64,000 nucleotides of DNA, from the NCBI GenBank assembly GCA_014381825.1, contig JACNKX010000148.1, forward strand, positions 1 to 64,000, given 5' to 3'. This document shows positions 26,650 to 35,258 of the stretch, in pieces (position 1 is the first letter of the stretch; each line of letters starts with the position of its first letter). Made by a program: the position numbers and the translations under genes. The notes beneath the pieces are model-generated. The model did no database searches. It worked only from the letters and a program-made list of their open reading frames with translations, and was not told where the DNA came from. Source of the DNA: Planctomycetota bacterium. GTDB taxonomy: Bacteria > Planctomycetota > Planctomycetia > Pirellulales > Pirellulaceae.

Positions 26650-28488
26650 TCAATCCAACTGAAATTGCGCCAAATACTCATCAATCTCGTGTTCGGTTGC
26701 ATCCGGCTGGTCTTCCTTCAGCAAGACAAACCGCTCGAGAACTAGCACATCCATATTCGTCGCTATGAAGCATCGATAGGCTTGCTCGGGCGTACACACG
26801 ATCGGCTCGCCACGGACGTTGAAGCTTGTGTTTATGATCACGGGCGAGCCGGTCTGTTGCTCGAAGCTCTTGATTAACTTGTAGTATCGACCGTGACGCT
26901 GCTGGTCGATGGTCTGGACTCGTGCGCTGTAATCGACGTGCGTAATCGCCGGGACTTCGGAGCGAATCGACTTGAGTTTATCAATGCCAACCAGCTGCTG
27001 TTCGGTTTCCGTTAGAGCCTTTCGTCGGTTATCACGCACTGGCGCAACCAACAACATATAGGGGCTCGGCTCATTCTCTCGCATCTCAAAAAGATCATGA
27101 ACTCTTTCCTGTAGCACGGACGGTGCGAACGGTCGAAATGATTCGCGGAACTTGATCTTTAGATTCATTACCGACTGCATCTTCGTGCTGCGTGCGTCGC
27201 CCAGGATGCTTCGACCACCAAGCGCCCTAGGGCCAAATTCCATTCGCCCTTGCAGCCATCCGATCACTTTGTCCGAGCCGATCAATCCCGCAACGCGATC
27301 ACATAGCGACTCTTCGTCTTCGATGAACTGATACTTTGCACCCGCCGCGTCGAGAAACTCTCTGATCTCCGATTCGTCGTTGGCCGGGCCTAGGTACGAC
27401 CCTCGCTGTGAGTCGGGAGTAACCGCTCGCCGCGAGTTCCCGAGCAATTGATGCCAGATGAACAGTGCCACGCCAAGCGCGCCACCTGCATCGCCTGCTG
27501 CTGGCTGTATCCACAACTGATCAAACGGCCCCTCGCGCAGGATGCGTCCATTCGCGACGCAATTTAGCGCCACCCCGCCCGCTAAGCAAAGATTCTTCAT
27601 GCCCGTTGTTGCATGAACGTGGCGAGCCATCCGCAGCATGATCTCTTCGGTAACTTGCTGAATCGAAGCGGCTAGATCCATTTCACGCTCGGTCAACGGC
27701 GACTCGGGCTTGCGCGGCGGACCGCCAAACAACTTGTCGAACTTCACCGAAGTCATCGTGAGACCTTGGCAGTAGTTGAAGTACGACATGTCCATGCGGA
27801 ACGAGCCATCTTCTTTGAGATCGATCAACTTCTCCATAATCAAGTCGACGTACTTTGGCTCGCCATACGGAGCCAGGCCCATCAGCTTGTACTCACCGGA
27901 GTTGACTCGAAAGCCGCAAAAGTAAGTAAACGCCGAGTAGAGCAACCCGGGTGAATGCGGGAAGTGCAATTCGTGCGTTAAGTCGATGCGGTTGCCCCGT
28001 CCGCTTCCAAAACTTGCCGTGGCCCACTCACCGACGCCATCAACCGTCAAAACGGCGGCTTCGTCGAACGGAGACGGAAAGAATGCGCTGGCGGCGTGCG
28101 ACTCGTGATGTTCGGTGAATACAATTCGCTTCCGGTACGCGCCGTGTAATCCCCGTTTGATCTCTCGACGAAGATGCAACTTCTGTTTAAGCCACACCGG
28201 AATTGCTTGTAAAAAAGAGTTGAATCCCCGAGGCGCGTACGCCAGGTAGGTTTCCAGCAGCCGTTCAAATTTTAGGAACGGCTTGTCGTAGAAACCGACA
28301 AAGTCGAGATCTTCGGCGCGCAGACCAGCTTCCTCTAAACAATACTCAATCGCATTGATCGGGAACTCGGGATCGTGTTTCTTTCTCGTAAAGCGTTCTT
28401 CTTGGGCTGCTGCGACGATCTCACCATCAACGACCAACGCTGCGGCCGAATCGTGATAGAACGCTGAGATACCAAGAATCGCAGTCAT
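26650..28488 (-). CDS. NodU/CmcH-family carbamoyltransferase
   Basis: O-carbamoyltransferase of 612 residues, which uses carbamoyl phosphate and ATP to put a carbamoyl group on a hydroxyl, as NodU does on Nod factors and CmcH on cephalosporins. The N-terminal Kae1-like domain begins MTAILGISAFYHDSAAALV, with the metal-binding histidines in TEHHESHAASAFFPSP and the loop LTVDGVGEW. The YrdC-like second part holds GWLQGRMEFGPRALGGRSIL and STKMQSVMNLKIKFRESFRPFAPSV. The C-terminus has TSFNVRGEPIV. All are intact. The acceptor molecule is unknown: no sugar, polyketide or antibiotic gene adjoins it. It is followed on this strand by no gene within 100 bases and preceded by the parvulin gene 86 bases away. 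Confidence 0.95.
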   Translation of the reverse strand: MTAILGISAFYHDSAAALVVDGEIVAAAQEERFTRKKHDPEFPINAIEYCLEEAGLRAEDLDFVGFYDKPFLKFERLLETYLAYAPRGFNSFLQAIPVWLKQKLHLRREIKRGLHGAYRKRIVFTEHHESHAASAFFPSPFDEAAVLTVDGVGEWATASFGSGRGNRIDLTHELHFPHSPGLLYSAFTYFCGFRVNSGEYKLMGLAPYGEPKYVDLIMEKLIDLKEDGSFRMDMSYFNYCQGLTMTSVKFDKLFGGPPRKPESPLTEREMDLAASIQQVTEEIMLRMARHVHATTGMKNLCLAGGVALNCVANGRILREGPFDQLWIQPAAGDAGGALGVALFIWHQLLGNSRRAVTPDSQRGSYLGPANDESEIREFLDAAGAKYQFIEDEESLCDRVAGLIGSDKVIGWLQGRMEFGPRALGGRSILGDARSTKMQSVMNLKIKFRESFRPFAPSVLQERVHDLFEMRENEPSPYMLLVAPVRDNRRKALTETEQQLVGIDKLKSIRSEVPAITHVDYSARVQTIDQQRHGRYYKLIKSFEQQTGSPVIINTSFNVRGEPIVCTPEQAYRCFIATNMDVLVLERFVLLKEDQPDATEHEIDEYLAQFQLD

Positions 28489-28573
28489 AGAGTTACAGTC
28501 GTCAAAAGTCGTCCACCGGCAAGCCTAAGTTGACTACGATACTCTCACGGAAACGCCATTGCCGTTCGACGGT

Positions 28574-28855
28574 CTATTCGGTTCGGCTCGTGACTTCGAG
28601 CAAGTGGTAGCCGAACTGCGTCTTTACAGGACCTTGGACTTGGTTCAGTTCGGCGCTGAAGACAACCTTGTCGAACTCTGGGACCATCTGGCCCGGGCCG
28701 AATTCACCCAGTGCTCCACCTTGTTTGCCGGAAGGACACTGCGAGTGTTCGGCCGCAACTTCACCGAAGTCTGTTCCGCCTTCAATCTGCTGCTTGAGTT
28801 CTTCGCACTTCGCTTCGCTGTCGACCAAGATATGTCTTGCTTTTGCTTTCATCAT
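28574..28855 (-). CDS. ppiC: Parvulin-type peptidyl-prolyl isomerase, PpiC-like
   Basis: Single-domain cytoplasmic parvulin of 93 residues that catalyses cis/trans isomerisation of prolyl bonds. It shows the family blocks KARHILVDSE, GGTDFGEVAAEHSQCPSG, GGALGEFGPGQMVPEFDKVV and TQFGYHLLEV. The parvulin histidines and the Cys (CPSG) are present. Its size and sequence resemble E. coli PpiC. Two ATGs at 28855 and 28852 are possible starts; the open frame reaches 28945 but the extra residues look untranslated. It has no signal sequence. Confidence 0.9.
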   Translation of the reverse strand: MMKAKARHILVDSEAKCEELKQQIEGGTDFGEVAAEHSQCPSGKQGGALGEFGPGQMVPEFDKVVFSAELNQVQGPVKTQFGYHLLEVTSRTE

Positions 28856-28973
28856 TGCGGCGTGTCTTTCTGTTCGAATTGAAGGAATGGTCGGGAGCGT
28901 CCGAGCTTCGGAAAAACAGCCAGTGTTGTCAACGGGTATCGCCATCGTTCCGTCGTTGCGAACACGACCGCAT

Positions 28974-29645
28974 CTAACTTGTGGCGGTAGGAATGCTCAA
29001 TCTCATCTCGCTGAGAAGGTTGGCATATAGATTAGGCACCGGAGAGATAAGGACTCGACCGGTCCCTTCGATAATGTTTAAGAACCCTTCGCCTGAGGTC
29101 ATGCTGCTGAGCAAACCTTTTGTCGCCTTTTGGACGCTGAAGTTGAGGTGAGCCTGCCGGGCGACCGCGAACTTTCCATCGACAGCTAGTCGTTCATTTT
29201 GAAGGTCAATCGTTTCCAGGGGGCCAAGCGATTGGATCACGACCCGACCCGAACCTTCGACCTTCGTCTGAAAGAACCCTTCGCCGCTTAACAGGCCTGA
29301 GATCGCTTTGTTGGCGTAGACGCCAACATCGATCGCGATGTCTGAGCAAACGTATGCTCCCTTGTCGAGAACCCAGGCCTCGCCGTTGAGATCCATCATG
29401 GTGTACTCGCCGAACGTGGGCGGTCCATAAAAGATCTCGCCAGTTCCGGTGTAAGTTGGCCGAAATATGGATTCTTGCGTCACCATTGATTTGAGAAAAC
29501 CCTTGGCTGACGGCGCCTTCGACTCAAGTTGAATTAGACCTTTCATATAGTGCAAAGCTCCAGCCTCGGCGCGAATCGTTTCGTTGTCGATTGTGGCCTT
29601 GATCATCTTCAGGCCCTGCTTCTCAATAATTTCAAATGTTGCCAC
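28974..29645 (-). CDS. AIM24-family protein
   Basis: Soluble beta-rich protein of 223 residues in the AIM24 family (DUF124-like, tryptophan-RNA-binding-attenuator-like fold). Typical blocks: AGALHYMKG, TGTGEIFYGPPTFGEYTMM, ISGLLSGEGFFQTKVEGSGRVV, LNFSVQKATKGLLSSMTSGEGFLNIIEGTGRVL (given in part). The repeated S-G-E-G-F motif, seen twice, marks the two halves. The biochemical role of bacterial AIM24 proteins is not established; they often adjoin stress or tellurite genes. The start is set at GTG 29645, with AAAGGA 9 bases upstream; the open frame to 29822 has no ribosome site and a non-conserved extension. It lies between the PpiC and cyclase genes on one strand. Confidence 0.85.
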   Translation of the reverse strand: MATFEIIEKQGLKMIKATIDNETIRAEAGALHYMKGLIQLESKAPSAKGFLKSMVTQESIFRPTYTGTGEIFYGPPTFGEYTMMDLNGEAWVLDKGAYVCSDIAIDVGVYANKAISGLLSGEGFFQTKVEGSGRVVIQSLGPLETIDLQNERLAVDGKFAVARQAHLNFSVQKATKGLLSSMTSGEGFLNIIEGTGRVLISPVPNLYANLLSEMRLSIPTATS

Positions 29646-29843
29646 GTGAATTTGTCCTTTCGAGGTGCGTTTTCTTTTGGTGGTCGTAGATGCGACTCGC
29701 GCGGTGTCCAATAATCCGTGCGAATACTCTTCGTCACATCTTGGGGAATATGCCAACAAGCGGTCAAGAAATTCCCAACTTATCTCCGATTCACTTGTGG
29801 TTCGCCACGAAAACTGGAGCAACTGGGACAGGCTGTCCAGTGA

Positions 29844-31628
29844 CTACGGCCCGTCGCTCTGCAGACTCTCGCGACCAAGTGGCACAGTCCCGTCCCAGCC
29901 ATTGGGTGGCGTGCGATTGTTTTGTGCGATGAACACAGTCAGAAAATCTTTCACACGGTCGTCGGCTGGCACCTGATGCAATAGCGAGAACGATCGTTCC
30001 CAGTCGCGCTGTGACAGCGCGTCCAACGCGTCTTCATACGCGGCAATCGCGTCGTCCGAGAGCGCGGGAAACTCGCTGATAGGCGGCAACAGTTCGCTCA
30101 CTTCCAGCGCTGTCTCCATCCCGTACGGTCGAACATTAGCGATTCGCCGAACTCTCGCGTGCGTTGCCGGAATGGCTTGTCGGACGTAGGCAGCGGTTGA
30201 CTCGTCGAGCAAGATCGACGCGCGTAACGTCTTTGTCATCGTCTCTAATCGCGACGCTAGATTGACGACTGGTCCGAATACCGTCACCTTCACCTGATCG
30301 GTCGTTCCGATCTTTCCCGCGACAGCGCGACCCGACGCGATACCGATCCCCATCCGAAAATCGGACAGCGGATGTTGCAAATCGCTCGCGGCGGCTGCGA
30401 ATTCACGACGGATGGCCAGCGCCGCTTGGCAAGCGCGAGCTGCAGTATCTTCTTGGGCCAGTGGCCAGCCCCAAAACCCCATGGCCGCGTCACCATGAAA
30501 GTCTCCCACGACGCCACCGTGGGCGAGTATCTGTCGAGTCATAACGCCAAGCGCATCACTCACTCGATTCAACAGACCAAGCAAGTCATCTGCTTCTTGC
30601 TCGGTCCTGCGAGAGAAACCACGCAAGTCGCAAAACAATACAGAGACATCCGCCTCACGAGGCGCAAGTGCCAGATCGGGATCTTGATCGGCGAGCGTGT
30701 CGATGACGACTGGCGAAATGAATTGCCGCAGGCTCGCGGATTCGCGTTCGAACCGTCGCATTCCTCGCAGATGCTCAAGCGTTCGCGCCGCAAGATCGAC
30801 AAACTTTACATCCTCCGTCAACAGATTCGAGGTCGGCTTCGGACCGACATTGGCGAAATTGCCAGCGACATAAACTGCTCGCGTGCAGTTTGCGTCAGTT
30901 GTCAGAGGCACGCAGAAAGCCCAATCAGCTCCGTCGTGTTGTGTAAAGCTGGACTCGGAATCGGAGGTGGCGCGTCTCCAAGTGTGAACGACGCTCTCAC
31001 GATTCTCAATCGCTTGGCGAATCAGCCGCTCGCTCGGAAGGTTTGCGTCGCGTTGGAGATCGCGGCGCTCCCATGGCATCGTGGTGATTTCGCCGCTTGA
31101 ACTCGACGCTTCGGCAACGCCAACGAAATTGGCCTGCGGGATGCTCGCCAGCACGACTTCGACTAGCTTCACGGACTGATCGTGCTCGGTCGTCGCAACG
31201 GAAAATATCTCGGGTAATTTGGACAGGGCATCGATTCTTCGATCGGCATCGCCGAAACGCAGCTGCTGCAGAAATTCGTACGAAATTGTTTCTTCAGTCA
31301 CCGGAGGTGGTGCGTCGAGCGTCGCGCCGAGATTCTGTTCTACAAGCGAAAACGTCGTGCTGCCGATCACGAAGTGCTCGCCGCATCGCAACTCGAATTG
31401 CTCGCAAGCAGTTCCTTGGTAGAAGACAGGATTCAAAGAATCCGGGATTCGCGTTACGGAAAGTAGCCCCTCATCAAAACACAAATGGGCGTGAGTCCTA
31501 GAAATCCGATCGTCCCAAGGCACTGACCAGCGACCAGCGGATCTGCCGACAGCCACGGCTTGTCCGGGCGAAAGGGTTCGCCGCCAGCGCTGCTCGGGCA
31601 AGGCTCCTTGTACGATCAGATCAGGCAT
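29844..31628 (-). CDS. FHA-GAF adenylate/guanylate cyclase (class III)
   Basis: A cytoplasmic sensor-cyclase of 594 residues. Residues about 15-105 are an FHA-like domain (GQAVAVGRSAGRWSV, DDRISRTHAHLCF), about 165-305 a GAF-like sensor, and about 322-500 the class III cyclase core. The core has the metal Asp in SVLFCDLRGFS, the GDFHGDAAMGFWG loop and the VTVFGPVVNLASRLE block with the conserved Asn and Arg. It should make cAMP or cGMP from ATP or GTP, gated by a phosphoprotein partner and a small ligand. An extra C-terminal region (ALEVSELLPP, then a helical repeat) resembles a TPR. ATG at 31628, with AAGGAG 11 bases upstream, is chosen over the long frame reaching 31823. It is divergent from the CpaF operon, 193 bases apart. 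Confidence 0.9.
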   Translation of the reverse strand: MPDLIVQGALPEQRWRRTLSPGQAVAVGRSAGRWSVPWDDRISRTHAHLCFDEGLLSVTRIPDSLNPVFYQGTACEQFELRCGEHFVIGSTTFSLVEQNLGATLDAPPPVTEETISYEFLQQLRFGDADRRIDALSKLPEIFSVATTEHDQSVKLVEVVLASIPQANFVGVAEASSSSGEITTMPWERRDLQRDANLPSERLIRQAIENRESVVHTWRRATSDSESSFTQHDGADWAFCVPLTTDANCTRAVYVAGNFANVGPKPTSNLLTEDVKFVDLAARTLEHLRGMRRFERESASLRQFISPVVIDTLADQDPDLALAPREADVSVLFCDLRGFSRRTEQEADDLLGLLNRVSDALGVMTRQILAHGGVVGDFHGDAAMGFWGWPLAQEDTAARACQAALAIRREFAAAASDLQHPLSDFRMGIGIASGRAVAGKIGTTDQVKVTVFGPVVNLASRLETMTKTLRASILLDESTAAYVRQAIPATHARVRRIANVRPYGMETALEVSELLPPISEFPALSDDAIAAYEDALDALSQRDWERSFSLLHQVPADDRVKDFLTVFIAQNNRTPPNGWDGTVPLGRESLQSDGP

Positions 31629-31821
31629 CGAGCGTGTGCTCCTTCTACGGTCTCCCAAAATAGCTGATCCCCTTGTCTCAACATTGTAACGCAATGCATC
31701 CGATGGGTGAGCATGGCCATATCTCCAACGGAGACAGGCATCACCGCCGGGAATGAGAATGCAAAGCAGTTTTCGCAGTAACGCGTTGACTGGCTCCCGT
31801 TTGAGAACGATCATAGGGGGC

Positions 31822-32967
31822 ATGACAAGGGAAGCGATCTTTGAAGCGAGCGTCGGCTACTTTCTTAGCCCGATTGCGCAGTTGCTTGATGACGAGAACG
31901 TCACGGAGATTATGGTCAATCGTTTCGATCAGGTTTATATCGAGCGTGCGGGACAGTTGTACGAGACGGAAGCTCGATTCGGGACCGAAGATGATCTCCT
32001 CTCAGCCGTCCACAATATCGCGCAGTGGGTTGGCCGCGAGATCAACCAAGAACACCCAATCCTCGACGCGCGTTTGCCAGACGGCTCACGTGTCCATGCG
32101 ATCATTCCTCCCGGCTGCCGCGCCGGGACCTGTCTGACGATCCGCAAGTTCAAGCTCGGTGGACTCTCGCTCGACGATCTGATTCAGTTTGGATCGTTGA
32201 ACGAAGTAGCTCGCGAGTTTCTTGAGATCTGCGTTCGCTTGCGAAAGAACATCATCGTCTCCGGCGGGACTGGGACGGGTAAAACGTCGCTACTCGGTGC
32301 TGTGTCGACAGCCGTTCCAGAAGAAGAACGAATCATCGTGATTGAAGACACGTCCGAGTTAAAGCTCCGTCAGAAACACTGCGTCTACTTGGAAGTGCAG
32401 CGCCCGGATCAATATGGACGTGGCGAGCTGACGATTCGCCAGCTGTTCGTCGCTTCGTTGCGGATGCGTCCCGATCGAATTATCGTCGGCGAGGTGCGAG
32501 GCGGAGAAGCGTTGGACATGTTGCAAGCGATGCTTAGCGGTCACTCGGGAAGCTTGACGACCGTTCATGCAAACTCGGCTCGCGATGCGGTCGTACGACT
32601 GGAGACGCTCTCGATGATGTCGGACGTCGAGATTCCGATACACGTTGCTCGGGCGCAAGTCGGATCGGCGATCGACTTGATCGTTCAACTCGATCGCTTC
32701 TCCGAAGATGGTTCCCGAAAAATCAGCCGCATCACGGAAGTCATTGGGCTTGACGAACGCGGACAGTACGACATGCGGGATGTATTCAAGTGCCATTTGA
32801 CCGGCAAATCGAAGGATGGCCGGCTGTCTGCGAGTCTCGACTTCACCGGCCAGCCGCCAACCTTTGCAAACGAACCAATCGAGCACGGGATGAACGAACG
32901 GATCAACTTGAGCCGCGAAGTGTGGCGGAAGAAAGAAAACAAAAGCCAGTCAGGAGAAGAGTTGTGA
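31822..32967 (+). CDS. CpaF/VirB11-type secretion ATPase
   Basis: Hexameric traffic ATPase of 381 residues in the type II/IV secretion family, CpaF (TadA) branch. The N-terminal domain starts EIMVNRFDQVYIERAGQLYE. Walker A is SGGTGTGKTSLL (about residue 147), the Asp box VIEDTSELKL, Walker B-like DRIIVGEVRGGEALDML, and the His box SGSLTTVHANSARDAV. It is shorter than typical CpaF at the N-terminus, and no pilin, TadB/C or RcpA/CpaC gene lies nearby. The ATG at 31822 follows AGGGGG at a short distance. The stop overlaps the GTG of the next gene (GTGA), so the operon is translationally coupled. It would power assembly or secretion at the inner membrane. Confidence 0.9.
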   Translation: MTREAIFEASVGYFLSPIAQLLDDENVTEIMVNRFDQVYIERAGQLYETEARFGTEDDLLSAVHNIAQWVGREINQEHPILDARLPDGSRVHAIIPPGCRAGTCLTIRKFKLGGLSLDDLIQFGSLNEVAREFLEICVRLRKNIIVSGGTGTGKTSLLGAVSTAVPEEERIIVIEDTSELKLRQKHCVYLEVQRPDQYGRGELTIRQLFVASLRMRPDRIIVGEVRGGEALDMLQAMLSGHSGSLTTVHANSARDAVVRLETLSMMSDVEIPIHVARAQVGSAIDLIVQLDRFSEDGSRKISRITEVIGLDERGQYDMRDVFKCHLTGKSKDGRLSASLDFTGQPPTFANEPIEHGMNERINLSREVWRKKENKSQSGEEL

Positions 32968-34238
32968 ATCGCGTGACGTTAATAGCTTTTATCTTGGTGC
33001 TTTCGCCGACTGCTTGGCTCATGGCCCAAGGGCAATCGGCACCAACCTTGAAAGCGGAAGTCGATCGACTTGTACTGCAGTTAGACGACAATCAAAAGTC
33101 ACAGCGCGAAGCTGCCGAGAAGGTGCTAGTCGAACTTGGCCCAGACGTGCTCAATCTATTGCCGCCAATCACTGCGCGCACGCCGGCCGAAGTCAAAGAA
33201 CGCCTGGGGCGAGTTCGCAAAACACTTGAGACAGCAACTGCGGAATCGATCGCCAAGCCGACTCTCATCACGCTCGAAGGCGAGATGTCGTTGGCTGAAG
33301 TATTGCAGGCCATGGAAGAGCAAAGCGGTAACCGAGTTACCGGTTACGAGCGTCGCGGCGGTCAAGTGAAAGTGGCGTTTGATAAGACGCCGTACTGGCA
33401 AGCCTTGGATGAAGTACTTGATCAAGTTGGGTTGAACATCAACGAGTTTGGCGGCGAAACAAATGCTCTCGTGCTAACCGCGCGTCCTGATACTGAATTA
33501 TCTCGGGCAACCACCGGCGTTTACTCCGGCGTCTTTCGGCTCGAAGTTCTGAGAATCGAAGCGCGTCGCGACTTGAGGAATCCAGCCGTCAACAGTATGC
33601 GGCTCTCGATCGGCATCGCTTGGGAACCGCGCGTTGCGCCGATTGCACTGCGTCAGCAAATGAGTGAGGTCACCGTGCAGGATGATCGTGGCGAAGCGAT
33701 GGACGTGACGGGAAACCAGGGAGCGATCAACGCTTCCGCCGAGTTGGGAATGTCTGCGGTAGAGTTCGGAATTCCACTACCGTTAGCCAGTCGCGAGGCA
33801 AAGCGAATTGGTTCGATCAAAGGCCGCTTTACTGCGCTGGTACCGGGCCGCGTCGAGTCGTTTGAGTTCGCTGGTATCGCGGATGCTCGCGATGTGGAGC
33901 AAGAGCGAGCCGGAGTCGTTGTCACATTTGAGCGACTGCGGAAGAATGTCGATTTGTACGAGGTGCGAATGGCGTTACGATTTGATGACGCCGCCAACGC
34001 ACTCGAATCGCATCGCGGTTGGGTTTATCGAAACGAAGCGTTTCTGACCGACGCCAATGGAAAGCGGCTAGAAAATGTCGGTCTGCAAGCGACGCGGCAA
34101 GGAACGAACGAAGTTGGTGTCGCTTACCTGTTTGATTTGCCAAACGGTCCAGAAGGGTGCAAGTTCGTGTACAAGACGCCTGCTCTCGTATTGCAGTTGC
34201 CCGTCGAGTACGAATTGAAAGATATCGAACTCCCGTGA
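32964..34238 (+). CDS. Exported protein with probable STN (secretin/TonB N-terminal) domain
   Basis: Unnamed family, 424 residues. It has a signal peptide (VTLIAFILVLSPTAWLMAQG) and an N-terminal helical stretch that resembles a HEAT-like or coiled segment (LKAEVDRLVLQLDDNQKSQR, then LVELGPDVLNLLPP). Residues about 110-170 look like an STN domain, short strands and helix around SLAEVLQAMEEQSGNRV and WQALDEVLDQVGLNINEFGG, as found at the start of secretins. The long remaining part is beta-rich with no motif I know. GTG at 32964 has AGGAG 7 bases upstream and overlaps the CpaF stop. STN identity is from pattern only. It is followed after 2 bases by the SurA-like gene. Confidence 0.7.
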   Translation: MNRVTLIAFILVLSPTAWLMAQGQSAPTLKAEVDRLVLQLDDNQKSQREAAEKVLVELGPDVLNLLPPITARTPAEVKERLGRVRKTLETATAESIAKPTLITLEGEMSLAEVLQAMEEQSGNRVTGYERRGGQVKVAFDKTPYWQALDEVLDQVGLNINEFGGETNALVLTARPDTELSRATTGVYSGVFRLEVLRIEARRDLRNPAVNSMRLSIGIAWEPRVAPIALRQQMSEVTVQDDRGEAMDVTGNQGAINASAELGMSAVEFGIPLPLASREAKRIGSIKGRFTALVPGRVESFEFAGIADARDVEQERAGVVVTFERLRKNVDLYEVRMALRFDDAANALESHRGWVYRNEAFLTDANGKRLENVGLQATRQGTNEVGVAYLFDLPNGPEGCKFVYKTPALVLQLPVEYELKDIELP

Positions 34239-34240
34239 GA

Positions 34241-35233
34241 ATGTTTACTGGTTCAGAAGTCCACCGTCGATGGATCGCATTGGTCGGCATAAACGTCCTG
34301 TGTTCAATAGTCAGCTCGGTCATTTGCGCTGAGGACGCGGTTGGCGATCTAGAAATTGCGGCCACCGTGAACGGCGAGCCTATTTACGTCAGCGAGGTTC
34401 AACGAGAATTACGAACCGCGCTCGGCGAAAGGAAAATAGCAGACTCGGCGCTTCCCTACTTCCAAGCGAAAGCGCTCGCTCAATTGGTCGATCGTCGGTT
34501 GATCGTTCACTGGCTTCGAGCTCAAAAGCATGGTGCCGCGAAGGCCGAAATCGATCTGGAAATTAGCCGACTGAGGAAGCAGCTCCGATCGCGAGACATC
34601 ACGCTCCAGAGACACCTTGAGTCGCTGCAAATCACGGAATCCGAGATGCGAGGATTGCTTGAGTGGCAGATCAGTTGGCGAAAGTTTCTGTCGCGTTACA
34701 TGACCGAAGAGAATCTAGAAAAGTATTTCAACGATCATCGCCGCGAATTCGATGGCACGCGAATGCGAGTTGCTCATATCTTGTTCAAGCTGGACGACGA
34801 CGATACAGAGGAGGAGCAATTGGCCATTCAGAACGCGGCTGAGATTCGCGAGTCAATTCTCAAGGGTGAGATCAGTTTTGAAGAGGCTGCGAAAGTTCAT
34901 TCCATCGCACCGACAAGCGACAAAGGTGGCGATATAGGATTCATCCAGCGAAACAAGCCGATGCACGAAACTTTCTCTCGAGTGGCGTTCGAGTTAAAGA
35001 AAGATGAAATCAGTCAACCGGTTGTGACGCCGTTCGGTGTTCATCTGATTCGTTGCCATGCGATCGAAACAGGGCAGCGGAGATGGCGAGACGCGCGCGA
35101 GCAGTTAACCACGGCCGTAACACGTTATCTCTTCAACTGGGCTGCAGAGAAAGAGCGATCAAAAGCCGAAATTGAGTTTACGGATGTCATACCGCACTTG
35201 GAGCCTGGAACCGGAGAGTTAGCTGAGGAGTAA
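34241..35233 (+). CDS. Exported SurA/PrsA-like peptidyl-prolyl isomerase
   Basis: Periplasmic foldase of 330 residues. A hydrophobic signal segment (WIALVGINVLCSIVSSVICAE) is followed by a SurA-N-like chaperone domain (ATVNGEPIYVSEVQRELRTA, then helices to about 185) and one parvulin domain, about 190-300: MRVAHILFKLDD, ILKGEISFEEAAKVHS, GGDIGFIQRNKPM, VVTPFGVHLIRCH. The proline-isomerase core looks complete. In related systems such proteins help fold exported or outer-membrane proteins, so its place behind a CpaF ATPase and an STN protein suggests it chaperones a component or client of that apparatus; this is inferred from order. The ATG is 2 bases after the previous stop. Confidence 0.88.
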   Translation: MFTGSEVHRRWIALVGINVLCSIVSSVICAEDAVGDLEIAATVNGEPIYVSEVQRELRTALGERKIADSALPYFQAKALAQLVDRRLIVHWLRAQKHGAAKAEIDLEISRLRKQLRSRDITLQRHLESLQITESEMRGLLEWQISWRKFLSRYMTEENLEKYFNDHRREFDGTRMRVAHILFKLDDDDTEEEQLAIQNAAEIRESILKGEISFEEAAKVHSIAPTSDKGGDIGFIQRNKPMHETFSRVAFELKKDEISQPVVTPFGVHLIRCHAIETGQRRWRDAREQLTTAVTRYLFNWAAEKERSKAEIEFTDVIPHLEPGTGELAEE

Positions 35234-35258
35234 CTCGTATGGCCCGAAAGCGCAACCG

